From Ga0077536 sp035325705 (GTDB lineage: Bacteria > Pseudomonadota > Gammaproteobacteria > Ga0077536): a stretch of 64,000 nucleotides of DNA. A model generated the notes under the pieces. The model saw only the letters and a program-made list of their open reading frames with translations, ran no database searches and was not told the origin of the DNA. Shown piece after piece: positions 49,940 to 59,292 of the stretch (within the stretch, counting starts at the first letter, position 1; each line of letters begins with the position of its first letter). Made by a program: the position numbers and the translations under genes. The stretch lies in assembly GCA_035325705.1 (NCBI GenBank), contig DAOKZI010000022.1, positions 10,716 to 74,715 of the forward strand, written 5' to 3'.

Positions 49940-50581
49940 GTGCGCGTCATCGTCACCCCCGTCACGCCCTTCCAGCAGAACTGCTCGCTCGTCTGGTGCG
50001 AGACGACTCGGCGCGGCGCCATCGTCGATCCCGGCGGCGACACCGAACGCGTGCTCGCCGCGGCCGCGCGCGAAGAGGTGAAGGTCGAAAAGCTGCTCGT
50101 CACCCATGCGCACATCGATCACGCCGGGGCAACCGCGCGGCTCGCGCGCGAGCTCGGCGTGCCGATCGAGGGCCCGCAGCGCGAGGATCGGTTCTGGATC
50201 GATCTGCTGCCGCAACAGGGCGCGAAGTACGGCTTCCCGCCGGCCGAGGCCTTCGTGCCCGATCGCTGGCTCGAACACGGCGACACGGTCAGCGTCGGCG
50301 AAGTCACATTGGAAGTCATTCACTGCCCGGGCCACACGCCCGGCCACGTCGTCTTCTTCGATCGCGAGAGCCGCATCGCGCTGGTCGGCGACGTGTTGTT
50401 CCAGGGTTCGATCGGCCGCACCGATTTTCCGCGCGGCGATCACGCGAAGCTGATCGCTTCGATCCGCGAACGCCTGTGGCCGCTCGGCGACGACGTCGTA
50501 TTCGTGCCCGGCCACGGTCCGACTTCGTCCTTCGGCGACGAACGGGCCAGCAATCCCTTCGTCGGCGATCGCGCGCGCTAG
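49940..50581 (+). CDS. Glyoxalase II-like MBL-fold hydrolase (YcbL type)
   Basis: 213 residues from GTG 49940 with GGAG upstream. Metal motif THAHIDHAG (HxHxDH), the third His in HCPGHTPGHVVFF, the bridging Asp in VGDVLFQGSIGRTDFP and the last His in VPGHGPTSSFGDER are all present. Size and DVLFQGSIGRTDFPRGD match the YcbL subgroup of type II glyoxalases, which lack the C-terminal glutathione domain. It probably hydrolyses a thioester such as S-lactoylglutathione. The TNPF-like end (ASNPFVGD) is also standard. Single gene, followed by the HDOD gene after 115 bases. Confidence 0.92.
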   Translation: MRVIVTPVTPFQQNCSLVWCETTRRGAIVDPGGDTERVLAAAAREEVKVEKLLVTHAHIDHAGATARLARELGVPIEGPQREDRFWIDLLPQQGAKYGFPPAEAFVPDRWLEHGDTVSVGEVTLEVIHCPGHTPGHVVFFDRESRIALVGDVLFQGSIGRTDFPRGDHAKLIASIRERLWPLGDDVVFVPGHGPTSSFGDERASNPFVGDRAR

Positions 50582-50696
50582 CAGCCGCCGATGCTTCCTC
50601 GCGCGCGTCGGACGGACACCGACGAACCGGGCCTGCGCTTTAGAACGATTCCGGCTCGCCGCTACAGTCGCACACCCGTGTCTGGCGTGAACGACG

Positions 50697-51977
50697 ATGC
50701 AAAGCCAACCCCTCGCGAACCCTTCCGTGCCCGAGGCACAGCGCACTCACGATCTCGCGCGCCTGCGCACGCTGCTCCCGCTACGTCACTTCAGCGATGC
50801 GGAGTTCGCCGCGCTTGCGGGCCACGTCGAGGTCGAGGTCCGCGCGCCGCGCCAGCTCGTGTTCAGACTCGGCGAGGACGACGGCTGGCTGTTCTATCTG
50901 CTCGACGGCCGCGTGCTCGTCGGTGACGGCGCCGGCGACGACTTCACGGTGACGGCCGGCACGATCGAGGCCCTGCACCCGCTGTCGACGCATCCGAAGG
51001 CGCGAGTGAAGGCCGAGGCCGACAGCGTGCTGCGCTTCGTGCGCGTGCCCGCGACGCTGACCCGCACCCAGCCGCGGGCCGTCGGTGCACGAGCGAGCAT
51101 CGAGGTCGAGGAGATTTCGGACGAGAACGAAGACGTCGACAACCAGCTCCTGTTCTCGATCTACCATGCGCTGCGCGAGGATCGCCTCGAGCTGCCGAGC
51201 CTGCCGGACATCGCGCTGAAGATCCGCGACGCGGCGGCCGATCCGCACAAGGGCACGCACGAGATCGCGCAGATCTTGAGCGTCGATCCCGCGCTCGCGG
51301 GCTACTGCGTCCGCATCGCGAACAGTGCGGCCCATATCGGCGGCGAGCCGGTGTCGAACGTGCGCGACGCGGTGAACCGTATCGGCGTCGATGCGACGCG
51401 CGATTTCGTGATGGCGCACGTCGTGCGCCACCTCTTCGACAGCCGCGACCAGCGCTGCACGCACTTGATGAAGACCGCGTGGAACCACAGCGCCAACATC
51501 GCCGCGCTGTGCCACGTGCTCGCGCGCCGCCTGAGCCGCCTCAACCCGGAACAGGCGCTGCTCGCCGGGCTCCTGCACGACATCGGCGTGATGGTGCTGG
51601 TCTCGCAGCTCGTGCATTTTCCCGATCTGTTCCGATCGCAGGCGACTCTCGCCACCGCGCTGCGCGAGCTCAAGCATCAGGTCACCGCGATGGTGCTGCG
51701 CGCCTGGAACCTGCCGGAGACGACGGTCAAAGCCGCCTTCGCCGCCGAGCACTGGTCGCGCGAGCCGAGCCCGGACTACCAGCTCGCCGACATCCTGCTG
51801 CTCGCCCATTGGCACCAGCAGCTCCCGCTGCCGCCCTGGGCCGAGCCCGTGCCCGCCGATTCGATCCCGCTCCTGTCCACGCTGCCGCCCGACGCGCTGA
51901 CCGAGTCCGGCCGCCTGCAGATCATCCACGAAGCCGACGAAGAGCTCGGGCGGATGCGGGCTTTGCTTGGGGCTTGA
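50697..51977 (+). CDS. HDOD-domain protein with N-terminal cyclic-nucleotide-binding-like domain
   Basis: 426 residues. The first 125 form a cNMP-binding-like barrel (LLPLRHFSDAEFAALAGHVE, LVFRLGEDDGWLFYLLDGRV) that lacks the phosphate-binding RA motif and may not bind nucleotide. After an acidic linker (SDENEDVDNQ) the HDOD domain covers about 160-370: LPSLPDIALKIRDAAADPH, ILSVDPALAGYCVRIANSA, VRDAVNRIGVDATRDFVMAH, LLAGLLHDIGVMVL. Here the HD pair is present (LLHDIG). HDOD proteins usually act in signalling rather than hydrolysis. Single gene; its stop is followed at once by a family D element. Confidence 0.85.
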   Translation: MQSQPLANPSVPEAQRTHDLARLRTLLPLRHFSDAEFAALAGHVEVEVRAPRQLVFRLGEDDGWLFYLLDGRVLVGDGAGDDFTVTAGTIEALHPLSTHPKARVKAEADSVLRFVRVPATLTRTQPRAVGARASIEVEEISDENEDVDNQLLFSIYHALREDRLELPSLPDIALKIRDAAADPHKGTHEIAQILSVDPALAGYCVRIANSAAHIGGEPVSNVRDAVNRIGVDATRDFVMAHVVRHLFDSRDQRCTHLMKTAWNHSANIAALCHVLARRLSRLNPEQALLAGLLHDIGVMVLVSQLVHFPDLFRSQATLATALRELKHQVTAMVLRAWNLPETTVKAAFAAEHWSREPSPDYQLADILLLAHWHQQLPLPPWAEPVPADSIPLLSTLPPDALTESGRLQIIHEADEELGRMRALLGA

Positions 51978-51980
51978 TGG

Positions 51981-52136
51981 GGAAGAAATCTAGCCACGGA
52001 GGGCACGGAGAAGAGAATTGATTGGCTTGCGCCTCCGCATTTCGATCACGACTGCTGGCGCCGCCGCTGCGGAGGCTCGCGAACAATCCCTTTCTTTCTC
52101 CGTGCCCTCCGTGCCCTCCGTGGCTAGATTTCTTCC
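51981..52136. mobile_element. MITE-like element, copy 2 (family D) with 30-bp perfect inverted termini
   Basis: GGAAGAAATCTAGCCACGGA at 51981 begins a 30-base arm (51981-52010), perfectly repeated in inverse at 52107-52136. The core 51994-52123 (130 bp) aligns with copy 1 at 19580-19710. It sits between the HDOD stop and the pyruvate carboxylase stop, filling the whole 162-base convergent gap, so it may also end both transcripts. No coding capacity; mobilisation would need a transposase elsewhere. Confidence 0.65.
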
Positions 52137-52139
52137 TCT

Positions 52140-55100
52140 TCACTCGATGATCGCGAGCAGATCCTTCGCGTCGACCTGCTGGCCGATCTTGACGTTCAGC
52201 GACTGCACCGTGCCGTCGACTTCGGCGCGGATCGCGGTCTGCATCTTCATTGCTTCCAAGGTCATCAGGGCGTCGCCGCGCTCGACTCGATCGCCGATCT
52301 TCACCGCGATCTGCGTGATGACGCCCGGCATCGGCGCGCCGAGGTGGCGCGGGTTGTCGCGCTCCGCCTTCGGCTGTGGCTCGCGCAGCTCGACGTGCGT
52401 GCGATCGACGACCTTGATCGGCCGCGGCTGGCCGTTCAGCTCGAAGAACACCGTGCGATGGTTGTCCTCGTGCAGCTCACTGGTGCCGACGTAGCGCACG
52501 ATGATGTCCTTGCCTTTGCTCATCGTGACATTGATTTCCTGCCCGGCCGGCAGGCCGTAGAAGAAGGTCGGCGTCGGCAGCGGCGTCAGATCGCCGAACT
52601 CGCGCAGCGTGCTCGCATAGTCGAGGAAGACTTTCGGGTACATCAGATAGGACGCGAACTCGGCGTCCGTGATCGCGCGCTCGGCCTTGCGTTCGGCCGC
52701 GCGCCGCTCGGCTTCGAGATCGATGCTCGGCAGCACCGCGCCCGGCCGCGCGGCGAGCGGCACGGTTCCGGCCAGCACTTTCTTTTGCAGCGCCGGCGGG
52801 AAACCGCCGTAGGGTTGCCCCAGCTCGCCTTTGAAGAAGGACACGACGGATTCGGGAAAGGCGATGTCGACGGCCGGATCTTCGACCTCGGCACGGGTCA
52901 GGCCGCTCGTCACCATCATCAGCGCCATGTCGCCGACGACCTTCGAGCTCGGCGTCACCTTCACGATGTCACCGAACATGTCGTTGACTTCGGCATAGGC
53001 GTGCGCGACTTCGGGCCAGCGCGCCGCCGAGATGCCCAGCGACAGCGCTTGTTCGCGCAGATTCGTGAACTGACCGCCCGGCATGCCGTGCACATAGACC
53101 TCCGAGGCGCCGGCGCGGAGATCGCTCTCGAACGCACAGTAGCCGGCGCGCACGAGCTCCCAGTAGCTCGACAGCTCGCGGATCGCGACCGGATCGAGGC
53201 CGGTGTCGCGCGGGCCGAAGCGCAGCGCCTCGACCAGCGAGCCGAGATTCGGTTGCGAGGTGAGGCCGCTCATCGAGTCCATCGCGGCGTCGAAGGCGTC
53301 GACGCCGGCCTCGACGGCCGCGAGCACGCTGGCCGCGGCGATGCCGCTCGTATCGTGGGTGTGGAAGTGGATCGGCAGGCCGACCTCCTCCTTCAGCGCC
53401 TTGACCAGCGCGCGCGCCGCGGCCGGGCGGCACAGGCCCGCCATGTCCTTGATGCCGACGATGTGCGCGCCGGCCTGCTCGAGCTCCTTCGCGAGGCCGA
53501 CATAGTATTTGAGATCATACTTCGTGCATGAGGGATCGCTCAGATTGCCGGTGTAGCAGATCGCGGCCTCGGCGAGCTTGCCGGTGGCGACGACCGCGTC
53601 GATCGCCACGCGCATGTTCTCGACCCAGTTCAGCGAATCGAAGATGCGGAAGACGTCCACGCCCTCGGCCGCAGCCTGACGCACGAAATACTCGACGGCG
53701 TTGTCCGGATAGTTCGTATAGCCGACCGCGTTCGACGCGCGCAGCAGCATCTGCAGCAGCACGTTCGGCAGCCGCTCGCGCAGGCCGCGCAGGCGCTGCC
53801 ACGGACATTCCTTGAGGAAACGCATCGCGACGTCGAAGGTCGCGCCGCCCCAGCATTCGACCGAGAACAGCGTCGGCAGCTTGTGCGCATAGGCCGGGGC
53901 CGCGACCAGCATGTCGTAGCTGCGCATGCGCGTGGCGAGCAGCGACTGATGCGCATCGCGGAAGGTCGTGTCGGTGACCAGCGCGCGCGTCTGCTGCGTC
54001 ATCCAGGCGGCGAAACCCTGCGGCCCGAGCCGCTCGAGTAGCTGGCGCGTGCCGGCCGGCGGCGCGCTGCGCGGGGTCTCGGGCGGCGCGGGGATCGCGA
54101 GCGAGGCCGGCCGGGGCCGTCCCCGCACTGCCTCGTTGCCGTTGACGATCACCTCGCCGATGTAGCGCAGCAGCGGCGTGCCGTAGTCGTAGCGATGTTC
54201 GAAATCGAAGAGCTCGGGCGTGGTGTCGATGAAGGTCGTGCAGTAGCGCGCGTCGGTGAAATCCGGATGCTCGAGCAGCGACTCGAGGAAGCGCAGATTG
54301 GTGACGACGCCGCGCACGCGGAATTCGCGCAGGGCGCGCAGCATCCGCGCCGTCGTCTCCGCCGGCGTCGAGCCCCAGGCCGTGACTTTCACCAGCAGCG
54401 AATCGTAGTAGCGCGTGATCTGCGCGCCGGCATAGGCCGTGCCGGCGTCGAGCCGGATGCCGAAACCGGCGGGACTGCGATAGGCCGTGATCGTGCCGTA
54501 GTCCGGAATGAAGTTGTTCTCCGGATCCTCGGTCGTGATCCGGCACTGCATGCTGTAGCCCTTGCGCGCGATCTCGGCCTGCGGCGGCACGCCGCTGCTC
54601 TCCTCGCCGATGCGCCCGCCCTGCGCGATGCGGATCTGCGCCTTGACGATGTCGATGCCCGTCAGCTCCTCGGTGATCGTGTGCTCGACCTGGATGCGCG
54701 GATTCACCTCGATGAAGTAGACCTCGCCGGTGTCCGCGTTCTGCAGGAACTCCACGGTGCCCGCGTTGGTGTAGCCGGCCGCCTGGCACAGGCGTACGGC
54801 GGCGGCGCACACGCGTTCACGCGCGGCTTCATCGAGGAACAGCGAGGGCGCGCGCTCGACGACTTTCTGGTTGCGCCGCTGCACGGTGCAGTCGCGATCG
54901 AAGAGATGCACGATGTTGCCGTGGTGGTCGCCGATGATCTGCACTTCGACGTGCCGCGCGCGGCGGATCAGCTTCTCGAGGTAGACCTCGCCATTGCCGA
55001 AGGCCTGCTCGGCCTCGCGACGGCCGAGCGCGACGAGCTCGTGCAGGCTCGCGGGATCCTCGATCACGCGCATGCCGCGGCCGCCGCCGCCCCACGAGGC

Positions 55101-55586
55101 CTTCAGCATCAGCGGATAGCCGATCGCCGCCGCCAGATGCTCGACCGCGCCGGGGTCTTCCGGCAGCGGGCCCGTCGCCGGCATCACCGGCACCCCGCAC
55201 TGCTCGGCGAGGCGGCGGGCCGCGATCTTGTTGCCGAGCGTGCGCATCACGGCCGGCGAGGGCCCGACGAAGACGATCCCGGTCGCCGCGCAGGCCTCGG
55301 CGAATTCCGGACGCTCGGACAGAAAGCCGTAGCCGGGATGGATCGCATCCGCGCCGGCCTCGAGCGCGACGCGGATGATGTCGTCGGCGTCGAGATAGGC
55401 CGCGACCGGCGTCTTGCCCCTGCCGACGAGATAAGCCTCGTCGACCTTGAAACGATGCAGCGCGAAGCGGTCTTCCTGCGAATAGATCGCGACGCTTTCG
55501 ATGTCGAGCTCCGCCGCCGCGCGCATGACGCGGATGGCGATTTCGCCGCGATTGGCGATGAGCAGCTTGCGGATCTTCTTCGTCAT
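52140..55586 (-). CDS. pyc: Pyruvate carboxylase
   Basis: 1148 residues, the standard single-chain form. Residues 1-455 are the biotin carboxylase domain (KLLIANRGEIAIRVMRAA, KASWGGGGRGMRVIED, FIEVNPRIQVEHTITEELTG). About 530-800 is the carboxyltransferase (VTDTTFRDAHQSLLATRMRS, GIKDMAGLCRPAAA, HFHTHDTSGIAAASVLAAVE). The last 70 residues are the biotinyl domain with LMTLEAMKMQTAIRAEVDG. It makes oxaloacetate from pyruvate, ATP and bicarbonate. It is monocistronic and converges on the family D element. It is a useful internal reference for the divergent carboxyltransferase at 25976-27508. Confidence 0.97.
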   Translation of the reverse strand: MTKKIRKLLIANRGEIAIRVMRAAAELDIESVAIYSQEDRFALHRFKVDEAYLVGRGKTPVAAYLDADDIIRVALEAGADAIHPGYGFLSERPEFAEACAATGIVFVGPSPAVMRTLGNKIAARRLAEQCGVPVMPATGPLPEDPGAVEHLAAAIGYPLMLKASWGGGGRGMRVIEDPASLHELVALGRREAEQAFGNGEVYLEKLIRRARHVEVQIIGDHHGNIVHLFDRDCTVQRRNQKVVERAPSLFLDEAARERVCAAAVRLCQAAGYTNAGTVEFLQNADTGEVYFIEVNPRIQVEHTITEELTGIDIVKAQIRIAQGGRIGEESSGVPPQAEIARKGYSMQCRITTEDPENNFIPDYGTITAYRSPAGFGIRLDAGTAYAGAQITRYYDSLLVKVTAWGSTPAETTARMLRALREFRVRGVVTNLRFLESLLEHPDFTDARYCTTFIDTTPELFDFEHRYDYGTPLLRYIGEVIVNGNEAVRGRPRPASLAIPAPPETPRSAPPAGTRQLLERLGPQGFAAWMTQQTRALVTDTTFRDAHQSLLATRMRSYDMLVAAPAYAHKLPTLFSVECWGGATFDVAMRFLKECPWQRLRGLRERLPNVLLQMLLRASNAVGYTNYPDNAVEYFVRQAAAEGVDVFRIFDSLNWVENMRVAIDAVVATGKLAEAAICYTGNLSDPSCTKYDLKYYVGLAKELEQAGAHIVGIKDMAGLCRPAAARALVKALKEEVGLPIHFHTHDTSGIAAASVLAAVEAGVDAFDAAMDSMSGLTSQPNLGSLVEALRFGPRDTGLDPVAIRELSSYWELVRAGYCAFESDLRAGASEVYVHGMPGGQFTNLREQALSLGISAARWPEVAHAYAEVNDMFGDIVKVTPSSKVVGDMALMMVTSGLTRAEVEDPAVDIAFPESVVSFFKGELGQPYGGFPPALQKKVLAGTVPLAARPGAVLPSIDLEAERRAAERKAERAITDAEFASYLMYPKVFLDYASTLREFGDLTPLPTPTFFYGLPAGQEINVTMSKGKDIIVRYVGTSELHEDNHRTVFFELNGQPRPIKVVDRTHVELREPQPKAERDNPRHLGAPMPGVITQIAVKIGDRVERGDALMTLEAMKMQTAIRAEVDGTVQSLNVKIGQQVDAKDLLAIIE

Positions 55587-55689
55587 GACGGGGCCGTCGT
55601 GCTGGGCAATCGGCCCGGACTCTACACGACGCCCCGGGGGCGTGAAAGCAGGTGCAGCAAGCGGCCCGCGAGGGGCCGGTGCCGGGAAA

Positions 55690-57504
55690 TCAGGCGGCGC
55701 TGCTGGTGCGCAGGCCGTTGCCGTGATACGCGTGCAGAAGCTCGACGCCTTCCTCGGTCAGGTACTTCGCGAGCAGGCCGCGCTCGGACTTCAGCAGGTC
55801 GACGACGAGCATGCCGTCGATCACGTTGCTGAACGCGGGATCGACGTTGAAGCCGAGGATGCGGCCGCCGAGCTTCAGGTATTGGCGCAGCAGCACCGGC
55901 ACGCCCTTCTCGTCCTCCTCGATCGTGCCGAGCAGATCGGCCAGCACGCGCGAGTCCGTGTCGTCGATCGCGTCCAGCGGCAGATCGCTTTCACGCAGGC
56001 GGAACGGCTTGCGCGGCCGCACGTCGCTCGCGTACTCGGCATCGAACTTGTGACGCTTGAGCATCGCGACGAGAATTTGCTTGGACAGCGGGTGATAGTC
56101 GTTGCTGATGCTGACCGGGCCGTAGAGATAGCGATAGCGCGGATTGCGCACGACATAGGCCCCGATCCCCTTCCACAGCATCAGCAGCGACGTATAGCTG
56201 CGCTGCTGCTCGGGCCGGATGAACGAGCGCCCCATCTCGACGCCGTCCTGCAGCTTGTCGACCAGCCGCTCGGAGAGCCGGAACAGCGAGTGCGTGTACA
56301 GCCCGCGCGCGCCGCGCGCCGCGACGATCTCCGTCGTCGGCCCCATGCGATAGCCGCCGAGCACCTGCTGCGTCTCGCGATTCCACAGGAACATGTGGTG
56401 GTAGTAGTCGTCGTACTCGTCGAGATCGCAGGACCGGCCCGTGCCTTCACCGATGCCGCGGAAGGACAGCTCGCGCAGGCGTCCGATCTCGGCGAGCAGC
56501 GACGGCGCCTCCTGGCCGATGAAATACCACACCTCGAGCGCGCTGTGCGAAGTCAACAGCCGCTCCCGCGGCAGCGCGGCGAGATCGGCGACGAGCTTGG
56601 CGGTCGCGACGGGAGGCGCGAGCGGTTCATGCACGGGCGCGCTGGTCGCGCCGCGGCGCTCGTCGTCGTGCGCGACGCGCAGCAGATAGGTCCGGTATTG
56701 CAGGTACTGGGCCGCGACGTCGTCGTCGTCGATTTCTTTCAGCACGTTCGCCAGGATCTGGCGACCGACGCGCAGACCGAGCGTGTGCGCGCGGAACTTC
56801 AGCATCTCGCGCACGAGGAGCATCGTGCGCAGCCGCGGATGCAGCAGGCCGCCGAGCTGGAACAGCGCGCTGTTGTGGCCGTCGATGAACACCGGCAGCA
56901 CCGGCGCGCCGGACTGCCGCGCCAGCCGCGCGACGCCGGCCGTCCATTCCGGATCGGTGATGCGCCGCGTCTGCAGGTTCAGGCTCGATACCTCGCCGCC
57001 CGGGAACATCACGATCATGCCGCCTCGATCGAGCCAGCGCCGCGCCGCGCGCACCGCACCGATGTTGAAGCGCGCGGCGCGGCCGCCGCCAAAGGGATCG
57101 ACCTGCAGCAGCAGCGAACGCAGCTCGTGGAAACCGGCGAGGAAATGGTTGGCGACGAAGCGCACGTCCGGCCGTACCCGCAGCAGTAGATCCATCAGCG
57201 CGAGACCGTCGACGCCGCCGTGCGGGTGATTGGCGACGACGATGCACGGGCCCGTCACCGGGATGCGCGAGAGGTCTTCCGCAGCGAACGCGGTGCGCAC
57301 GCCGAGCTCGCGCAGCGCCGCGCGGACGAACTCCGGCACGTCGCGCGTCGGCGGCAGGTGACGATAGCGGCGACTGAGCTCGGCGAGGCCGAGCACCCGA
57401 TCGACCGCCCAGACCAGCGGACGGCGCAGGCGCCCGCTGCGCACGGCCAGGTGGCCGCCTACCGTGAAAGGAGGGCGTTCCTCGGGTGACTGGACTTCGG
57501 CCAT
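55690..57504 (-). CDS. Bifunctional acyltransferase: PlsC-like domain plus GNAT-type N-acyltransferase (OlsF-like)
   Basis: 604 residues with two domains. The N-terminal half is a lysophospholipid acyltransferase (IVVANHPHGGVDGLALMDL, IVMFPGGEVSSLNLQTRRIT, PVLPVFIDGHNSALFQLGG). The C-terminal half (about 290-590) is the OlsB-like hemolysin-type N-acyltransferase (HSALEVWYFIGQEAPSLLAE, SCDLDEYDDYYHHMFLW, GPVSISNDYHPLSKQILV). This order matches OlsF, which makes ornithine lipid in one protein. The amine (ornithine, glycine or another) cannot be told. It is transcribed in the same direction as the MNIO operon upstream, 97 bases away, but need not be linked to it. Confidence 0.88.
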   Translation of the reverse strand: MAEVQSPEERPPFTVGGHLAVRSGRLRRPLVWAVDRVLGLAELSRRYRHLPPTRDVPEFVRAALRELGVRTAFAAEDLSRIPVTGPCIVVANHPHGGVDGLALMDLLLRVRPDVRFVANHFLAGFHELRSLLLQVDPFGGGRAARFNIGAVRAARRWLDRGGMIVMFPGGEVSSLNLQTRRITDPEWTAGVARLARQSGAPVLPVFIDGHNSALFQLGGLLHPRLRTMLLVREMLKFRAHTLGLRVGRQILANVLKEIDDDDVAAQYLQYRTYLLRVAHDDERRGATSAPVHEPLAPPVATAKLVADLAALPRERLLTSHSALEVWYFIGQEAPSLLAEIGRLRELSFRGIGEGTGRSCDLDEYDDYYHHMFLWNRETQQVLGGYRMGPTTEIVAARGARGLYTHSLFRLSERLVDKLQDGVEMGRSFIRPEQQRSYTSLLMLWKGIGAYVVRNPRYRYLYGPVSISNDYHPLSKQILVAMLKRHKFDAEYASDVRPRKPFRLRESDLPLDAIDDTDSRVLADLLGTIEEDEKGVPVLLRQYLKLGGRILGFNVDPAFSNVIDGMLVVDLLKSERGLLAKYLTEEGVELLHAYHGNGLRTSSAA

Positions 57505-57601
57505 CGGTAGCTGCGGTTCCTTCCTCGGATGCGGGCGGCGACCGTCCGGGCGGCCGGCGCGGCGCGATCATGCCACAGCGCCCGGCGTGAATCAGCGTGC
57601 C

Positions 57602-58396
57602 TCAGCCGGGCAGCGCGAAGCCCAGTATGACTTCGCGTGCCCGCCAGCGTTCCAGCAGCGCGAGCCCGCCGCGCGTGACGGCGGCCGGCTCGGGATGCGC
57701 GAGCTCGGCGGCGAGATCGCCGAGTATGGCGGCGGCCGCCGGCGCCTCTGGCGCCGCGATGCGCTCGAACAAGCGCACCGCGACCTCGTTCAGATCGAGC
57801 ACGCCGAAATCGCCGGCGCGATCGCGGAAGGCGAGCAGCCAGGTCGGACGCGCCGGCGGCGCCTGCGGCCGAAACGCCGGCCCGATCGCGTGCACCGGCC
57901 AGGCATAGCGCAGCAGCCGGTGCACGGGATTGACGACGAGCCGATCGTGCAGCAGATCGCCGTCGGCGCGGCAGGCGATCGCGTCCAGCGCCGTCCCGTC
58001 GATCGCGATCGCGTTCTCGAGCCAGTCGAAGTGCGCGAGCTCGCGCAGATACGGCGGATCGCTCGCGAGCTCGCGCTCGGTGTCCAGATAGGCAAGGAAC
58101 TCGTCGAGCAGCTCGGTGAACAAGGACGTGTCCGAGCGATGGCGCACGAGATAGTCGCGGATCAGCGCCTGCCAGGCGTCTTCGTCGTAGAGCTCGCGCA
58201 CGCGCGGGAAGTTGTCGCGCATGAAGCGCTCGAGGTTGACGTAGACCGCGTTGCTGTAGATCTCGAGGCGGCGCCGGGGCAGCCCCGGCGGCGGCGGGAC
58301 GCGCGCGGGATCGCGCAGATGGCGCGTGAACGCGTGCTGCAGCCGGACGAATTCGGGCTCGAGACGCGCGGCCTCGTCGTCGGCCGGCGCGCTCAT
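57602..58396 (-). CDS. DUF2063 MNIO-partner protein (BufC/HvfC-like)
   Basis: 264 residues. The N-terminal domain LEPEFVRLQHAFTRHLRDPA through RRRLEIYSNAVYVNLERFMR and DNFPRVRELYDEDAWQALIR is DUF2063, the usual partner of DUF692 enzymes. It is thought to recruit the precursor peptide to the iron enzyme. The second half contains ELAHFDWLENAIAID and NPVHRLLRYAWPVHAIG, also conserved in the family. It begins 3 bases after the stop of the MNIO gene, so the two are surely co-expressed. It closes the three-gene RiPP-type operon. Confidence 0.85.
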   Translation of the reverse strand: MSAPADDEAARLEPEFVRLQHAFTRHLRDPARVPPPPGLPRRRLEIYSNAVYVNLERFMRDNFPRVRELYDEDAWQALIRDYLVRHRSDTSLFTELLDEFLAYLDTERELASDPPYLRELAHFDWLENAIAIDGTALDAIACRADGDLLHDRLVVNPVHRLLRYAWPVHAIGPAFRPQAPPARPTWLLAFRDRAGDFGVLDLNEVAVRLFERIAAPEAPAAAAILGDLAAELAHPEPAAVTRGGLALLERWRAREVILGFALPG

Positions 58397-58399
58397 CGC

Positions 58400-59257
58400 T
58401 CAGGCGGCGCGGCGCGCCCGCGCGACCGGCACATCGGCGTGCCGCCGCTGGATCGCGCGTATCGTCTCGACTTCCTTCAGCACCTCGGCGAGCGGCGGGA
58501 TGTTCTCATCGCGCTCGAGCAGCGTCGGGAACACGCCGAAGTGCGCATAGGCGGCGTCGAGCAGCTCCCATACCGGACCGACGACGGCTTCGCCGTGCGT
58601 GTCGACGATCAGATCCTCGTCGGCGCGCAGATGGCCGGCGATGTGCGCATAGGCGATGCGCTCGCCCGGCAGCGCGCGCAGGAATTCGAGCGGATCGTAG
58701 CCGTGGTTGCGGCTGTTCACGTAGACGTTGTTGACGTCGAGCAGGAAGTCGCAGTCCGCCTCGGTGAGGACGCCCTCGATGAACTCGAGCTCGCTGAGCT
58801 CCTGCGCCAGCGACACATAGTAGGAGGCGTTCTCCACCGCGATGCGCCGTTCGAGCAGGTCCTGCACGAGTCTTATGCGGCTCGCCATGTGCATCACCGC
58901 TTCGCCGGTGAACGGCATCGGCAGCAGCTCGTAGAGCTGGCCGGCGTCGGCGCAGAAGCTCATGTGATCGCCGTAGCAGCGCACCTGGTGGCGAGCGAGA
59001 AAAGGCTTCAGGCGCCGGAGGAATTCGAGATCGAGGGGATCCGGGCCGCCGAGGTTGAGCAGCAGGCCGTGACAGACCAGCGGCGCGCGCTCGGCGATGC
59101 GCTCGAAGGCGCGGCCGAGCCGCCCGCCCGCGCCCAGCCAGTTCTCGGGCGCGACTTCGACGAAGTCGATGGCGGCGGGAACCTCGGCGAGCAGCGGGCC
59201 CAGATGAGCCCGCCGGAGACCCAGCCCGGCACCCGCGACCGGAAAATCCCGCGTCAT
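58400..59257 (-). CDS. DUF692/MNIO multinuclear iron oxidative enzyme (BufB/MbnB/HvfB-like)
   Basis: 285 residues, TIM-barrel enzyme of the family that modifies cysteines in ribosomal peptides (methanobactin, bufferin and others). Metal-ligand motifs are in order: VCHGLLLNLGGPDPLD, CYGDHMSFCADAGQLYELLP, AVENASYYVS, FLLDVNNVYVNSRNHGYDP, AYAHIAGHLRADED, VDTHGEAVVGPVWELLDAAY, LLERDENIPPLAEVLKEV. All expected His, Asp, Asn and Glu positions are readable. It lies 35 bases after the small secreted-precursor gene and 3 bases before the DUF2063 gene. It should install an oxidative Cys modification on the precursor. Confidence 0.9.
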   Translation of the reverse strand: MTRDFPVAGAGLGLRRAHLGPLLAEVPAAIDFVEVAPENWLGAGGRLGRAFERIAERAPLVCHGLLLNLGGPDPLDLEFLRRLKPFLARHQVRCYGDHMSFCADAGQLYELLPMPFTGEAVMHMASRIRLVQDLLERRIAVENASYYVSLAQELSELEFIEGVLTEADCDFLLDVNNVYVNSRNHGYDPLEFLRALPGERIAYAHIAGHLRADEDLIVDTHGEAVVGPVWELLDAAYAHFGVFPTLLERDENIPPLAEVLKEVETIRAIQRRHADVPVARARRAA

Positions 59258-59292
59258 GGCTGCCGGACCGGGAGGACGATCCTTGCGATCGT

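Noticed and set aside
52140..55586. Hypothesis that the pyruvate carboxylase and the triad at 23.9-27.5 kb are redundant copies
   Set aside because: Their acceptor-site motifs differ at several catalytic positions, so redundancy is unlikely.
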